Assembly: GCF_000151315.2 (NCBI RefSeq)
Contig: NW_011887303.1
Location: 986,531 to 1,050,530, forward strand
Length of the DNA: 64,000 bases
Source: Capsaspora owczarzaki ATCC 30864
Lineage: Eukaryota; Opisthokonta; Filasterea
Direction: 5' to 3'
Shown here: piece by piece, positions 37,601 to 48,960 of the stretch
Numbering within the stretch: position 1 is the first letter of the stretch
Layout of the letters: each line of letters begins with the position of its first letter
Made by a program: the position numbers and the translations under genes
The notes under the pieces: model-generated
What the model was told of the DNA's origin: nothing
The model's input: only the letters and a program-made list of their open reading frames with translations
Database searches by the model: none

Positions 37601-40533
37601 AAACTGGCTCGACCACGACAGGCGCCGAAATGGACTCGTCTGCGGTCTCGGAAACTGGCTCGACAATGACGGAACCAGCCGTAGGCACGAGAGCCGAATG
37701 AGCAGCAGCAAGTTCAGAAGCGTGCTCCGTGGCAAGAGACTCGGGAACCGTGTCGGCATCGAGCTCCGACTTCGGAGTTGGCTCACCAAGAGCAGGCTCG
37801 GTGACAGCAAGCTCAAAAGCTGGCTCGGCAGCTTGGCCGGCTTCAGACTCCACAACACGCTCGGTCGCGGGTTCAAGAGCAGCTTCAGTGGCCAGATCGG
37901 TAGAAGGCTCAGCGGCGATTTGGACAGGAGCTTCAACAGCGGACGCGGCAACCGGCTCGAAAATAGCATTGTCCACCAACACATTCTGTGAAGTAAATCC
38001 ATTGGCGAGGTGGAGGTGGGGTGCGTGGACATTGGCCTCTGCTGCAGTCTCGTCCAGGCGCGAGGTCTCGTGAACGGAAGAAGTAACAGCCCTAGCCTCG
38101 ACGTGTGACGGTGCATTCAAAGCATCGACAGTGAGAGTCGACTGGTCGGCCTGAATCGCAGGTTTGGTCAGCAGGGCTCGCCGTTGAGCAAGCCGTTCCA
38201 TCACAGCAGGGTGAGAAAACTCGGCTCCGTACGGATCCTCAAACGATGCGAGATTTGCCAGGGCAGATGCGCGAGCAGGCGACACAATGGCACGGCAGAG
38301 CGATGCGTGATCAGGGCGCAACCCCATGAGCCGAAGCTCTGCAGCTTCCGCGGGATCATTGAATCGGAAGGTCGTATGATGGCCGAGCTCGACAATGTAG
38401 CCTGAGCCATTCACGGAAAGCATGTTGAGAGGACAATAAATACAAGGAAAATCGGCCAAAGCAGACACGCCATTCAAAACTTGAAAAAGGCAACTGACTC
38501 ACCGTGTCGAAGAATTACTGGCTTTGAGTGCAGCGGCCGGCCATTGATGAAACACAAGTCTGATTGCGGATGAAACGTGAAAACTCCAGCAGCGGCATCA
38601 ATAAACGCGTGCCGAGGAAGCACGCCAGGGTCGTAACTAATGCCGACGTGCCGCTTTGGATCCCGCCCAATTGTTGTGACACCGCTCGGCAGAATGGGCC
38701 AGAATGTCGCGCCACAGGCGTGCAACGAGTCATTCCAGCTGAGAAGGTGGGGTGTGGATGGTTCGATGCGAATCGGCACAACCGTCGCCTCGGCTTCCGC
38801 GTTGCCAGTGGACGTGGCAGCGACGAGATCGGGGGCCGTGAGCACTGTCTTTTCAAATTCGGACGACGCTGTTTCCAATTTGGCCATTTTGCGATCGATT
38901 TTGGCGACAATCTTGTCGTGAAGCTCGCCAGATCCCGGTGCTTGCTCAAGCCGAAACTGGAGCTCCGTGATGGCAGACTGAAGCTCATGAATGCATGCTA
39001 GTTCGGGCCCCTGATAAGATCAAAACGAGTGAGTTGCAGGGTCGACCCAAAATCACGAGCAAAAGTAGCAGAGAGCGTTGGTCGGACGGAAGAAGTCTTA
39101 CAAGAAGGATGGTGGAGCGATTCACAATGGCACGGCACAAGCTTGCCGTGCGGAGTGTATGTGCTGACTGTTGTGCTTGTTCCGCGGTCGCAGAGAGGGC
39201 TGGGACAAGCGAGAAAGGAAAAGGGGGGAAAAAAAAAACAAGAAAAAAAAAAAAACATGAGCGAGCCAAACAAAGGGGCAAAGAAGCAAAGAAACAAAGC
39301 GTGCGAGGCGACCCGGCTTGCACGTTGTATGCTTACTTGCAATGACATGGGTGACTGAATTGCCTCCAAATGCATCAGTTAGCAGCCAGGACAGCGCAGA
39401 ACTACGGTGAGGGATGATGGGAGCGTCCACGACAGCCGAGTCACCGTTCGTGAGACTCTCTGACTCGTGTGATGCCAAGAGTGATTGGCGCGCGGAGAGT
39501 GTGTCAATAACGGTCGCAAGTGTGTTGAGTGAATGCTCGAGTCGGGACGGATACGCGGTTGCCTGGTGGTGCTCGACTGACGGCAAGGTGGATTCCCTGG
39601 GGGTGAGGAACGCATCGGAAAAGAGAACATCGCAACAGATACAACATCAAGGTGAGCAATCTCGAGGCGGGGCACAAAACGAACTCGCGCTCGCACGTTC
39701 GCGTACCAGCCGCCGAGATCAGCAAAAACAACCCGTCCAACGAGTTCAGAGGCAGTCTCAATGTCGCCAGGGACAATTGAAGCTCGCCGAACGCTCATGG
39801 TCAAGATGCCGTGGGAGTGACGGCTGGTGGCTGGGAAACGCTCGAGGCTGCAGATTCGTGCGCGAAGCCCGGCCGTCACCAGTTGTCGGACAGCATCGAG
39901 GGAGGTGATGCGGGTCGAAGAAAGGCCATCAACATGGACGCTTGTGACTGGGTGTTCGCGAATGACGCAGGGAGTCGCGTCCGGATTCCGCGCCAGCAAA
40001 TCGCGCAATCCTTCGTTGAAAATCTCAAGGAAAGAGATGCTGATTTCGGCACTGACCGCAGGAGTTGGTGCAAACAACGCAGAGGTGGATAATGGGCGGC
40101 CCGGCGATGCCACGAGCGACGCGCGCGGTGTGACTGGCGTGACTGGCACAGTGTCGGGTGTGGCCAGCCGGACGAGCAGCGCATGCGCGACATGGTGCAC
40201 GAGTCCAGACGACGCGTGGTGGGTGGGATGCGCCGCCGATCCAAACAACGCGGTCGTCTTCCCAGTGCCGGTGGCTCCGATCGCAACGACCGACACGCCG
40301 CGCCCAGCAAGCGCAGCGTCGACGATGGACTGGACGATTGGCGGCGGGTCGTCAAAGTTGGCAAGGTCGTCCGCACCAATCAGGCTGTCGACAATCCCCG
40401 AAGCAACGACGGCTCCAGATTCTAACAAGACGAGGGCAGAGCCAAAGAGTTTTGTTCAAGTGATGGTGAATGCAACGTGCGTGGACGAAAAGACGTCGAA
40501 ACACAATTGGGTTTCGCGAATTGAGATTGAGAA

Positions 40534-40580
<47 letters not shown>

Positions 40581-41218
40581 AAGAGCAGGCTCGAAACCGG
40601 AATTTTTTTTTTTTTTTTTTTTTTTTTTGAAAAGGCGTTCCAGTTCAAAAACCGCTGCTGCGAACTGAGTGCAAAAGCCGAGCGAGAGAGAAGCAGCAAA
40701 AGCCAGATCGAGCCATGAGATTGAGCTCCCAAAAAGGGGGGGGGGAAATGCAAGTGCCATGTCGCAACAGAACAAAGCCCGGCGCAACAGAACAAGTCGA
40801 GGGGAGGAACGACGAACGAAGTCAAAAAAAAAAAAAAAAAAAAAAAAACGATGCGGTTCCACGATTGTTGCACCGTTCGCAGAACGACCCCCCCCCCCGA
40901 ATCACAGAGCCCCATGAACGCATGAGCCTCAGCTGAGGCTGAGCCAGTTTGCATGACAGTGGATGCCGCACACACAACAGACGAACGAGCGGGCGTGGCG
41001 AGCGCAGGCTCAGACGAAAACGGGAGCTTACCGTCGTGGACAAGGGCTTCGATGGCCGTGTCGTCGTCGCTCGCAGCGTCCACGGTCACGGCAGATGATG
41101 CACCTGTGCCGTTGTGCGCGTCAGTAGTGTCGCTGTTCGTCGGCAGATTGACGATTTGCAAGTGGACGGAGACGGGAGCGACGAGAGCGGCTTCATCCTC
41201 GTCCTCGTTGCCGAACAT
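34674..41218 (-). CDS. Divergent kinesin motor fused to FHA domain, with long acidic repeat tail
   Basis: Minus exons 41218..41032, 40421..39707, 39596..39337, 39199..39102, 39010..38503 and 38401..34674, 1831 residues. The motor retains the P-loop (GATGTGKTT) and switch II (DLGGWE), the latter restored by splicing. Switch I is degraded (ATSRHSH instead of NxxSSRSH), and the microtubule-binding loop reads IPHRSSALSWLL where kinesins have IPYRxSKLTxLL. The final motor strand reads TLRTASLCRAIVN. A short helix leads to an FHA domain (TTIGRDPKRHVGI, VLPRHAFID, FINGRPL, YIVELGHHTTFRF), a phosphothreonine-binding module. Motor-then-FHA is the kinesin-3/KIF14 order. The last 1200 residues are disordered and Ala/Glu/Pro/Ser/Val-rich, with a 43-residue tandem repeat and coiled coil near the end. 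Weak ATPase or loss of motility is inferred. Confidence 0.8.
37342..37680 (-). repeat. 129-bp coding tandem repeat in the kinesin-FHA tail
   Basis: Near-identical units start at 37342, 37471 and 37600 (period 129 bp, 43 codons); the third is incomplete. Each encodes VEPVS, ESISAPV and AEPAPEIAD-type segments. Units differ at only a few bases, for example ggtgcc against ggcgcc, so the expansion is recent. Confidence 0.9.
40535..40628. repeat. A45 ... T26 inverted homopolymer pair in a kinesin-FHA intron
   Basis: Forty-five A (40535-40579) are followed 23 bases later by 26 T (40603-40628), within the first intron of the minus-strand gene. It can fold into a long A-T hairpin in RNA or DNA. Confidence 0.9.
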
Positions 41219-41547
41219 GTTGCTTCAAAAAGAATAAGACTGGCAGATGGCATTCAGAAGAAGAATCTTAGCCGCTTGGTACCCAAGCAAGTATGATGGT
41301 ACTAGACCATTCGCAGTAGAATAGGATTGAAGTGGAATTGTCAGTGAATCAAGAAAAAAAAAAAAAAACAGTGTGAAAACGCTCCGTTCGCCCCTTCCTC
41401 GACTCGCTCGACTCGTTGGCAGCACAAACCACACTTGTGAATAAAAACAAGGACTAAAACTGTGAAAGTGCGTCTTGGAGTAGGAGGAGAATGCAGCGCG
41501 AAACTGCCAAAATCGAAAAAAAAAAAAGTAAAAAAACCTCAAAGAGC

Positions 41548-41554
41548 AAAAAAA
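41548..41554 (-). terminator. Pol III terminator of tRNA-Lys
   Basis: A run of seven T on the minus strand begins six bases after the tRNA 3' end, the standard RNA polymerase III stop signal. Confidence 0.85.
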
Positions 41555-41560
41555 GTAGCC

Positions 41561-41633
41561 AGCCCGATACGGGGCTCGAACCCGTGACACTGAGATTAAG
41601 AGTCTCACGCTCTACCGACTGAGCTAATCGGGC
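41561..41633 (-). tRNA. tRNA-Lys(CUU)
   Basis: A 73-nt minus-strand cloverleaf. The 7-bp acceptor stem is GCCCGAT paired with ATCGGGC, the D arm is GCTC...GAGC, the anticodon stem is TGAGA/TCTCA with loop CTCTTAA (anticodon CTT), and the T arm is ACGGG-TTCGAGC-CCCGT. No intron and no encoded CCA are present. It reads AAG codons, which are frequent in the GC-rich genes here. It lies 342 bp upstream of the kinesin-FHA start, on the same strand. Confidence 0.97.
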
Positions 41634-42528
41634 TACGAATGAACCAATGGGGCAGTGCATATGTGATTCGAGTAGTGAGTGAAACTCATTCTCAGCTCGA
41701 CGACAAGCTTATCGGCAAGGTTTATCATCATGACATCATGTGCACTGGTGGTAAAGAGTGCTCACGCCGGTCAAAACCAACAATCGCTTGCTGAAACTCC
41801 GCCATATGTTCCATGCGCACCGTGTTTGTCCACAGCGTCAACCCGAGGCCGCTGAGTGGTCGCCCGTTGCAAACCCAAGCGAGAAAGTGCCCTCGAGTAG
41901 CTCTACTGCGTGGGCAGAAGGAGATCGGACGAGGTTCGCGATGGATGTTGTTCGGCAATTCGGGTTTCAAAACAAAAGTTCCATATTGTACCTCCCTTTC
42001 TCGCTGTGTGGCGGTGTTCGGACATGGTAACCTGCGTAAAATGATACGTCTCAAGCCTTTAGGTTGATTTATCAGGAGAACGGGCATAATAGTCGAAATT
42101 GTGACCGCTTCCAACGCCACAATCATAAAAATTTTGTTGCTGGTTGTCAGTTTCGCCGTCGTGCTCGTCCCGACGGTCGACCAAGTCAAGCTTGTGCGAT
42201 TCGCCGACAACACACCTCAATAGTGAGAAAAAAACGTCATCAATCGAATATTTTGACCAAGGGGTGTCCTTGTGAGTTGGAGAACGCGTGAGGTGGTTTC
42301 GAGTGTGTGGGCAAGCAAAGGCGCCGAACCAAGTGGCTGTCGCATAGTAATCCACCATCCAGAGGAGTCCAATGCACAAAGAATCATATTTGTGAATTAG
42401 ATTGAGGTGTTGCAAGGGGCGCGGTGCTCGATGGTTCGCTCTGCGGGTCCTCAAAAAGACGCGTTCGATGGGCTTCCAATCAAGTATCTCCGGCCAATCA
42501 AGAGGCGATTTGCGAGGCCGCGCGGACA
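41634..42528. other. Spacer with no confident gene
   Basis: About 900 bp between the tRNA and a small ORF. Minus-strand frames at 41728-42213 and 42059-42529 are open, but their translations show no family and codon use is unlike the neighbouring genes. Degraded coding sequence is possible. Confidence 0.4.
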
Positions 42529-42741
42529 ATGGCCATGGCAGGCTACAGGCACGACGATCTCCTGATGCGTCATGTCGGCTTCTACATGAAGGTTTCCAAG
42601 AACAAGAAGAAAACGCAGACCATGATGGCCGTCTTTTGCGACTTGTCGCGAGTCACCCGGGTGAGCTCCGACGAAGATAAGGAAGCGGCGCGCATGGCCA
42701 TGCTCACCAAACTTTCGCTTGAGCCCGGCGATGTGTTGTGA
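42529..42741 (+). CDS. Small orphan ORF or terminal exon
   Basis: Seventy residues from the ATG at 42529 (the frame is open back to 42424), ending GDVL-stop. The GC-rich codon use is like that of real genes here. It contains a basic stretch (KVSKNKKK) and two amphipathic segments. An acceptor-like aatcaag lies at 42496-42502, so this may be the last exon of a gene whose upstream exons I could not find. No family recognised. Confidence 0.4.
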   Translation: MAMAGYRHDDLLMRHVGFYMKVSKNKKKTQTMMAVFCDLSRVTRVSSDEDKEAARMAMLTKLSLEPGDVL

Positions 42742-42883
42742 GGTGTGCTTTTTGGAACCATGGCTCCATCTGTTCCTCTGTATGCACTCCAACCCCCTTT
42801 GTGAAAATCAACCGGAATTAAAACTGTTTATTAGGCACTGCTTGGTTGTCAAGTCCCGAACGGCCCGCTAGTTAGATCCGAGT

Positions 42884-45676
42884 CTACTCGGATTGGATTC
42901 CGTCCAGCTCGCGCAGACCGAGGGCAATGTTAATGTTCTGTGAAGCGGCGACACAGAAGAGCGCGCGGTTAGCCAGCAATCCAACGCACAAAACCGTCGC
43001 CCAATGAGAGAAAAGAGAAAAACCAACCATCCACATCCAATCAAAAATTCATGTTGCAAATGCAGAACTGCAGGACTTGCGCAGTTACGATGAAGTTCCA
43101 TGATTGTGCGTTTCGCCGCCCAACCCCAACCCACCCTCCCTTTTCGCGCTCAATTCAACAGAATGCCGACGCACTGACACCAGCAACATCGACAACAAAA
43201 GCTCACCTGAAGTGCCTGGGTGGCAGCTCCCTTGAGGAGGTTGTCAAGGGTGGCAACGACGACGACACGGTTGGTGGCAGGATCGACCGCAAATCCACCG
43301 AGACGAACAAAATGCTTTTGCGCATTGTCCTTCACGACGGGAACAGCATCCTTCTGAGCGACAATCTCAATCAGCGGCTCCTTCCCAAACATGTCCTGGA
43401 AGCGCTGCACGACCTGCTCGCGAGTGAGCTTGACGTTGAGCCGGATGTCGGTGGTCAAAGTAATGCCTTGGAAGAATGGGGCCACATGGGGCATAAAGTT
43501 CACCTGTGTTTGACGCGAGTAGACCAGCGAACGTGGTTCAGAATGAGAACGACTCGCTCCAAGCGAGTTTTTCGCATAAATTCAGGCTGCAATCACCCCT
43601 TCTCCAAACCCCGCAATCCCAATCACCCCTTGCTTCAGCAAGCCCCCCCCCCTCCAATCCAAATCACTCACCTTGGAGCCAACCTGGCGCGACACCTCAC
43701 GCTCGTGCAGATGGTTGACCAGCGAGTACGGAACAATGTTGTCCTTGAGGTAGTTGACATCGTTCTTTTCGGAAGGAGTGGTGCCGGCACCAGAGTAGCC
43801 AGAGATGCCAAAGACTGCGGGCGGGTTGTTCGGGGCGAGGACGTCAGCGAGGGGCAGAATGGACAGCTGAGCGCCGGTGGCGTAGCAGCCGGGGTTGGAA
43901 ATAAAGCTCGCAGATGCAATGCGCTCGCGGAAGCGCTCGGGAAGACCGTACTGCCACTCGTCAGTGAAGCGGTTGTCGCCCGAGAGATCGACCGTCACAA
44001 TTTTGCGGTCTTTCTGCGAGGCGGACAGCTTGCGGATGGCTTCGACGTACGGGCCGCAGTGGCCGTTGGGCAGGGCGAGCACCCAGACGCTAACATCGTT
44101 GGCGTGCTTGGCAATGTCGTCTGGGGGAAGGGCCTCATAACGCAAATCACCCTTGAACTCGGGAATGTGGTCGGCCAACTTTTGGCCGGCATTGGCGCGG
44201 GAACCAACGCAGCGCAGCTCGAGCGCTGAATGGTCTCCTAGCAAACGAATGAGCTCACGACCAACATAGCCACGCGCTCCGATAATACCGACACCAATCG
44301 ACTTGGTGGCAGCGCGAGCAGCAGCGGAAGCAGCGGCAGCAGCCGATGTGGAGAAGGAGCGCGCACCAGCAGCATTTCCGCCAAGAGCCGCAGCAGCGCG
44401 GGAGGTACGACCAAGCGAGACGGTCGTGCCCTTGGCGCACTTGCCAAAGAGCAACGAGCGGGTGAGGTGATCGGTCGAGGTGATGGTGACGGACGAGGCC
44501 TTGGGCAGGTCTTCGAGCAGCTCCTTGAACTCTTTGATCTTGAGCCGAGTGCCGTACTTGACCCATGCCTGACCCATCAGGTGATCAAACTCCTTGTGAA
44601 TGTTGATGGTCTCAATGATCTGGCCCTTCTCGCCGGGAATGCCGCCGGTCGAGTTCAAAAAAACGGTGCTGATCGGGTTGACCGCCTTTGCGACCTCGCA
44701 GGCGGCAATGTCGGCGTTAATGTTGAGCGTCTGGCCCGTCTTGTCCTGCGCGAGACTGGTGATGACGGGAACAATGCCCTTGCCAACCAGCTCGTTCAGC
44801 AGCTTGCTGTTGGCGCCAGTGGTCTTGCCGACGAGCTTCCACTTGCTATAGTCGAGCACATCGGCGTACAGAACGCCCGACGTGCACGGCGCGCAGGGGA
44901 TGCCGGCCTTGGAGAGGCCCTCGATGGTGAGCTTGTTGGCCTCGTTGAAGACGCGCTGGGCAATCTTGAGTGTGTCGGCGTCCGTGACGCGCATGCCGTC
45001 CTGGTACTCTGGCACAATGCCGGCGTTCTCGAGCAGCTTGTTGAGCTGAGGGCCGCCGCCGTGAATGACGATCGGCGAGATGCCCAAGCGGTACAAGAGC
45101 GAGACGGCGGGAGCGAGGATGTGCATTTCTTCCTCGACGATCGCACCGCCAATCTTGATGACGGCGGTCTTGGGTCCAGCAGCACCAGCAGCAGCAGCAT
45201 CCTTTGTAGCAGCAGCAGACTCGCCAAAGTGCTTGAGGAAGTACTGGATGTCGCTCACATCGCGAGCACCGCTGAGCCACTGTGAGATGACCGACTGTGC
45301 AAACAAGTTTACCACAAGCGAGTGAGCTTTTGTTTTTTTTTTTCTTTCTTCTTTTTGTATTATCACTTGAATGACGATGACGACGAGTGACAAGTTTTGC
45401 ATGAGAATCATCATCATCATCATCACGGTTGGTTTCGGTGGTAAGAATATGAAGTGATAAGAAAATCCCAAAACGAAACGAGAAAATACAAAAAAAAAAA
45501 AAAATCGTAAGATAATCAAAAGGACAGCCGACGTGAACAAGAAGGGCGATTGTTTTGACGTGCTTTTGGCGCAATGATGCTAAGATTCGCCTGCCCGCCT
45601 GCCTGCCTGCCTGCCTGCCTGCCTGCTGCGAGAAACTGAACGAGCTGCACTTGTTGAAGCGGAGCATTGATTCGGT

Positions 45677-45708
<32 letters not shown>

Positions 45709-45851
45709 GTTGGTATTACCTGATCAGAGCCGAGAGCGAAGCCGGAAGCCGCGCGGCGTGCAGTGACCGCAGCGACCGAGGCAAAGCATGCCGGCGCAAC
45801 CGCAGCAGAGGCAGAAGCGAAGGACGAGCGCGCGACAACAGCAGCGAGCAT
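42884..45851 (-). CDS. ARG5,6: Bifunctional acetylglutamate kinase / N-acetyl-gamma-glutamyl-phosphate reductase (ARG5,6-type)
   Basis: Minus exons 45851..45720, 45294..43672, 43503..43207 and 42937..42884, 701 residues. Exon 1 encodes an Ala/Ser/Arg presequence with no acidic residue until near its end (MLAAVVARSSFASASAAVAP), a mitochondrial targeting signal. The kinase half has AVIKIGGA, VIHGGGPQLN and LNINADIAACEVA. A linker near residues 345-370 (AAGARSFSTSAAAA) leads to the reductase half: IGVGIIGARGYVGREL (NADP fold), SNPGCYATGAQL (catalytic Cys) and SGYSGAGTTPSEKN. Together these phosphorylate N-acetylglutamate and reduce it to the semialdehyde. Fungal ARG5,6 is processed into two enzymes inside mitochondria; the linker looks like an internal presequence for this. 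The acetyltransferase-like (DUF619) segment found between the halves in yeast appears to be missing. Confidence 0.95.
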
Positions 45852-46542
45852 CCAGAAACGAATCCAACGAGAATCAAAAAAAAAAAAAAAAAAAAAAAGA
45901 CTGCCAAGTGTGCTTCAATGCACTCAACGCACGTGTTACCATTTCCACTGCTGTTGAATGCTGCAGAGAGCAAGCAGAGCGAGCAGTGCGACTACCTGTT
46001 ATTTGCAACGCATAGGCAAAGTGGGAGTCGAGGTCGGACCCCAGAAAAACCCAACAGTCAAACAAAAAAAAAAAAAAACCAAAAAAAAAAAAAAACACGA
46101 AACGAAACGCCTGTCAAGCAAAATCAGCATGCGACACATTATTAAAGTTACAAATAAAAAAAAAAAAAAAAAAACCCCAGCAAAACGAATTTTACTTTGG
46201 CTTTGATCCGCTCAATACTGTGTGGCTTTGAGTGCGTTTCAGAGCCAAACAACGACAGCTCTTCACTATTCCTCGCTACTTTTTTTTTTTTTTTTTCGTT
46301 CACTCTTCGCGTTTGATGACAAGCGCATGGATCTGGTTTTCTCTCATCGAATCTATTCGAACAGAGACGCTGCTGATCGTGTGTGTTATCTCGTCGCGCT
46401 GCTCTGCTGGGAGATGTGAAAACAAAGCAACAAAAAAAAAAATCATGCACATTTCGTCTCACAGTTCCTTATTTCGCAATGACAAGCTCACTCTATTTTT
46501 TGTCATTAGTACAGTATTATACTTGAAACAGCCACTCTGATC
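45852..46542. promoter_or_regulatory. Shared divergent promoter region of the arginine pair
   Basis: 691 bp between the opposite-strand start codons of ARG5,6 and ARG8. It holds several A runs on the plus strand (about 45877-45898, 46062-46095, 46158-46173) and a T16 run at 46280-46295. No specific operator could be named. Shared position suggests co-regulation; this is inference. Confidence 0.45.
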
Positions 46543-48343
46543 ATGTTTGCTGCAGCTCGCCTTGCTGGTAAAGCAATCGCATTGACTTGACTTGAGGAGA
46601 GAGCTCTTATCCATCTGTGCGCGATTTTGTCATCTCACCGCTCGACCGCGGGGTGGTGACTTTCTGCCTTTTGCTTGCATGATCTCTTACAAAACCCAAT
46701 GTGAATGCACAACTGAAACGACAGGTCGCGCGTCGTCGGTCGCTGTGGCGGCGGCGATCGCTGCTCCTCGCCAGGTGGCCACCCGCGCACTCGCGTCCAA
46801 CGCGGCTGCTGCCACTGCCGTTGCTGCTGCTCAAGCTCAATCTCAAACTCAAGCCCAAGCATCCTCTTCATCGGCCACCCAGACCAACAAGAGCATCCTC
46901 CCGCCCGTCCCCGAGATGGTCGCAATGTACAAAAAGTACCTCATGAACACGTACGACCGCCCCGACGTCGTCTTTGTCCGTGGCGAGGGCCTCTCGCTCT
47001 TCGACTCTGCAGGGCAAGAGTACCTTGACTTTTACGCAGGCATTGCCGTCACCGCGCTGGGCCACAACAACCCGATCGTCAACCGCGCCCTCGCTGAGGC
47101 ACAGCCGTTGCTCCACCTCGGCAACCTCTTCCACTCGGCACCCGCCATCTTTCTCGCCAAGGAGCTCGTCACCTCGACCGCCTGGGCCGACAAGGTTTGT
47201 CCATTGCTCACACGCAATGAGCTGTTGTGGGGTTTGGATTCGCATCGGACTATTAACTTGTCGCTTGTTTTTTTTGTCACACCACTTGCAGGCCTTCTTT
47301 TGCAACAGCGGCACCGAGGCGAACGAGGGCGCCCTCAAGTTTGCTCGCAAGTGGGGCAACACGGCAGACCCATCCCTCAACAAAAACCAAATCGTGGCGT
47401 TCAAGGGCGGCTTCCACGGCCGCACGATGGGCTCGCTCTCGGCCACGCACAACCCTGCCTACCAGGCAGCCTTCCAGCCGCTCATCCCGAACAACCTCGT
47501 GGGCACCTTCAACGATCTGCAGTCGGCGTCCGACTTGGTCTCTGACCGTACCTGCGCCGTCATTGTCGAGCCCATCCAGGGCGAGGGCGGTGTCTACCCC
47601 GCCACGGCCGAGTTCCTCGCGCACCTCCGCAAGCTCTGCGATCAGCATAACGCCTTGCTCATTTTCGACGAAATCCAATGCGGTGTTGGTCGTACCGGCC
47701 ATCTCTGGGCGCACTCTGCTCCCCAGTTCAACGGCGTCCAGCCCGACATCATGACCCTGGCCAAGCCTCTTGCCAACGGCCTTCCCGTGGGTGCCATTCT
47801 TGTGCGCGACCGTGTTTCCGAGCTGATCAAGGTGAGATTGGAGGCGATATCAAGGGGTGGTGGTTTGTGTTTTGGTTGTTATTTTGGTTGTTTGGCTTTT
47901 TTTTTTTTTTTTTTTTTTTGTTCTCACTGTTTGTTCGCTTTCCAATTCCACTCTGGCAGCCTGGCGATCACGGAACTACTTTTGGTGGCGGCCCTGGCGT
48001 CTGCAACGTTGCCCGCGCCGTGCTTGGCGAGGTCCAGCAACTGCTGCCCAAGATGCAGACCAACATTAAGCGCTTTGATGAGATTCTAGAGTCGCTTCGT
48101 CAGCAGTTCCCAAAGGTCGTGCTGGACGTGCGCGGCATTGGCTTCCTGCGCGGTGTTGAGCTGACTGCCGAGTACACTGCCAAGCAAGTCCAGCAGGAAG
48201 CCTTGCGGCACGGCATTGTCATGATCACAGCCGGCAAGAACGTGCTGCGCCTGACTCCGCCGCTGATTGTCGGCGAACCCCAGCTCGAGCGTCTCCGAAC
48301 TGCTCTTACTTCTATTTTCAAGTCGATCAAGCCCGCTGCATGA
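46543..48343 (+). CDS. ARG8: Acetylornithine aminotransferase (ARG8-type), mitochondrial
   Basis: Join(46543..46567,46725..47194,47292..47831,47960..48343), 472 residues. The N-terminus (MFAAARLAGRASSVAV) is a mitochondrial presequence, followed by a Gln/Ser/Ala-rich spacer. The class-III aminotransferase core begins at PEMVAMYKKY. Key blocks are CNSGTEANEGALKFAR (phosphate loop), GGFHGRTMGSLS, EPIQGEGGVYPA, LIFDEIQCGVGRTG and MTLAKPLANGLPVGA, whose Lys holds pyridoxal phosphate. The C-terminal TTFGGGPGVCNVA and VRGIGFLRGVEL agree with acetylornithine rather than GABA transaminases. It converts N-acetylglutamate semialdehyde and glutamate to N-acetylornithine, the step after the neighbouring ARG5,6 enzyme. 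Confidence 0.95.
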
Positions 48344-48960
48344 GCTTTTCTTTTGACGCGGGGGTGGGTTTTTTGTTTAAGTTGGATTGGCTGCTTTTTT
48401 TTTTTTTTTTTCCTTGTTCCACAATATGATCCATTTTTGGTTCCACGCACTCTGTTCCCCGATGCTGAGTTTGACCATTGAGCAACACTGGTATGAACGC
48501 TGGTATTCCGACCCCATCCTTTGTTCCCTTTTTTTTTTTGAATCGGCCAAAGCTTTGATTATGAAAAACAAAGAAAAAGAACGGAGAAATTTCGGTTCAC
48601 AAACAAGTAGACGGCTGGCAGGCGGTGGGACAGCACACTGTCGTAAGACACCGCTTTACGCACAATTTGCGGGTACTAGGTGTACGCGAGGGCAAACAGT
48701 TGCGTGGAAAGACGTTCATTGTACCGGATTTCAAAAGCCTTTCCCCACCTGCTTTCGTAGGAGGGTTGCTCTTGCTCATCAGTATGGAGGGAGGTTGCGA
48801 GCTGTTTCGACTCAATTCGAATGACTGCGACAGACCACGAATGGATAATTCCCAGCCTCTGTAGGTTTCTGCTCAAGGAATTGTCGAGTCAGAAAGCTGC
48901 AAGAAGGCACTCAGCAAAGTGCTTGGCGAGAGAGAGAGAGAGAGCCTCGTCCGCACTTAC

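Noticed and set aside
43051-45285. Long plus-strand frames of 270-390 codons
   Set aside because: Antisense to the well-supported ARG5,6 exons.
45597-45627. CCTG tetranucleotide repeat in the first ARG5,6 intron
   Set aside because: About seven units only; an ordinary short microsatellite with no sign of function.
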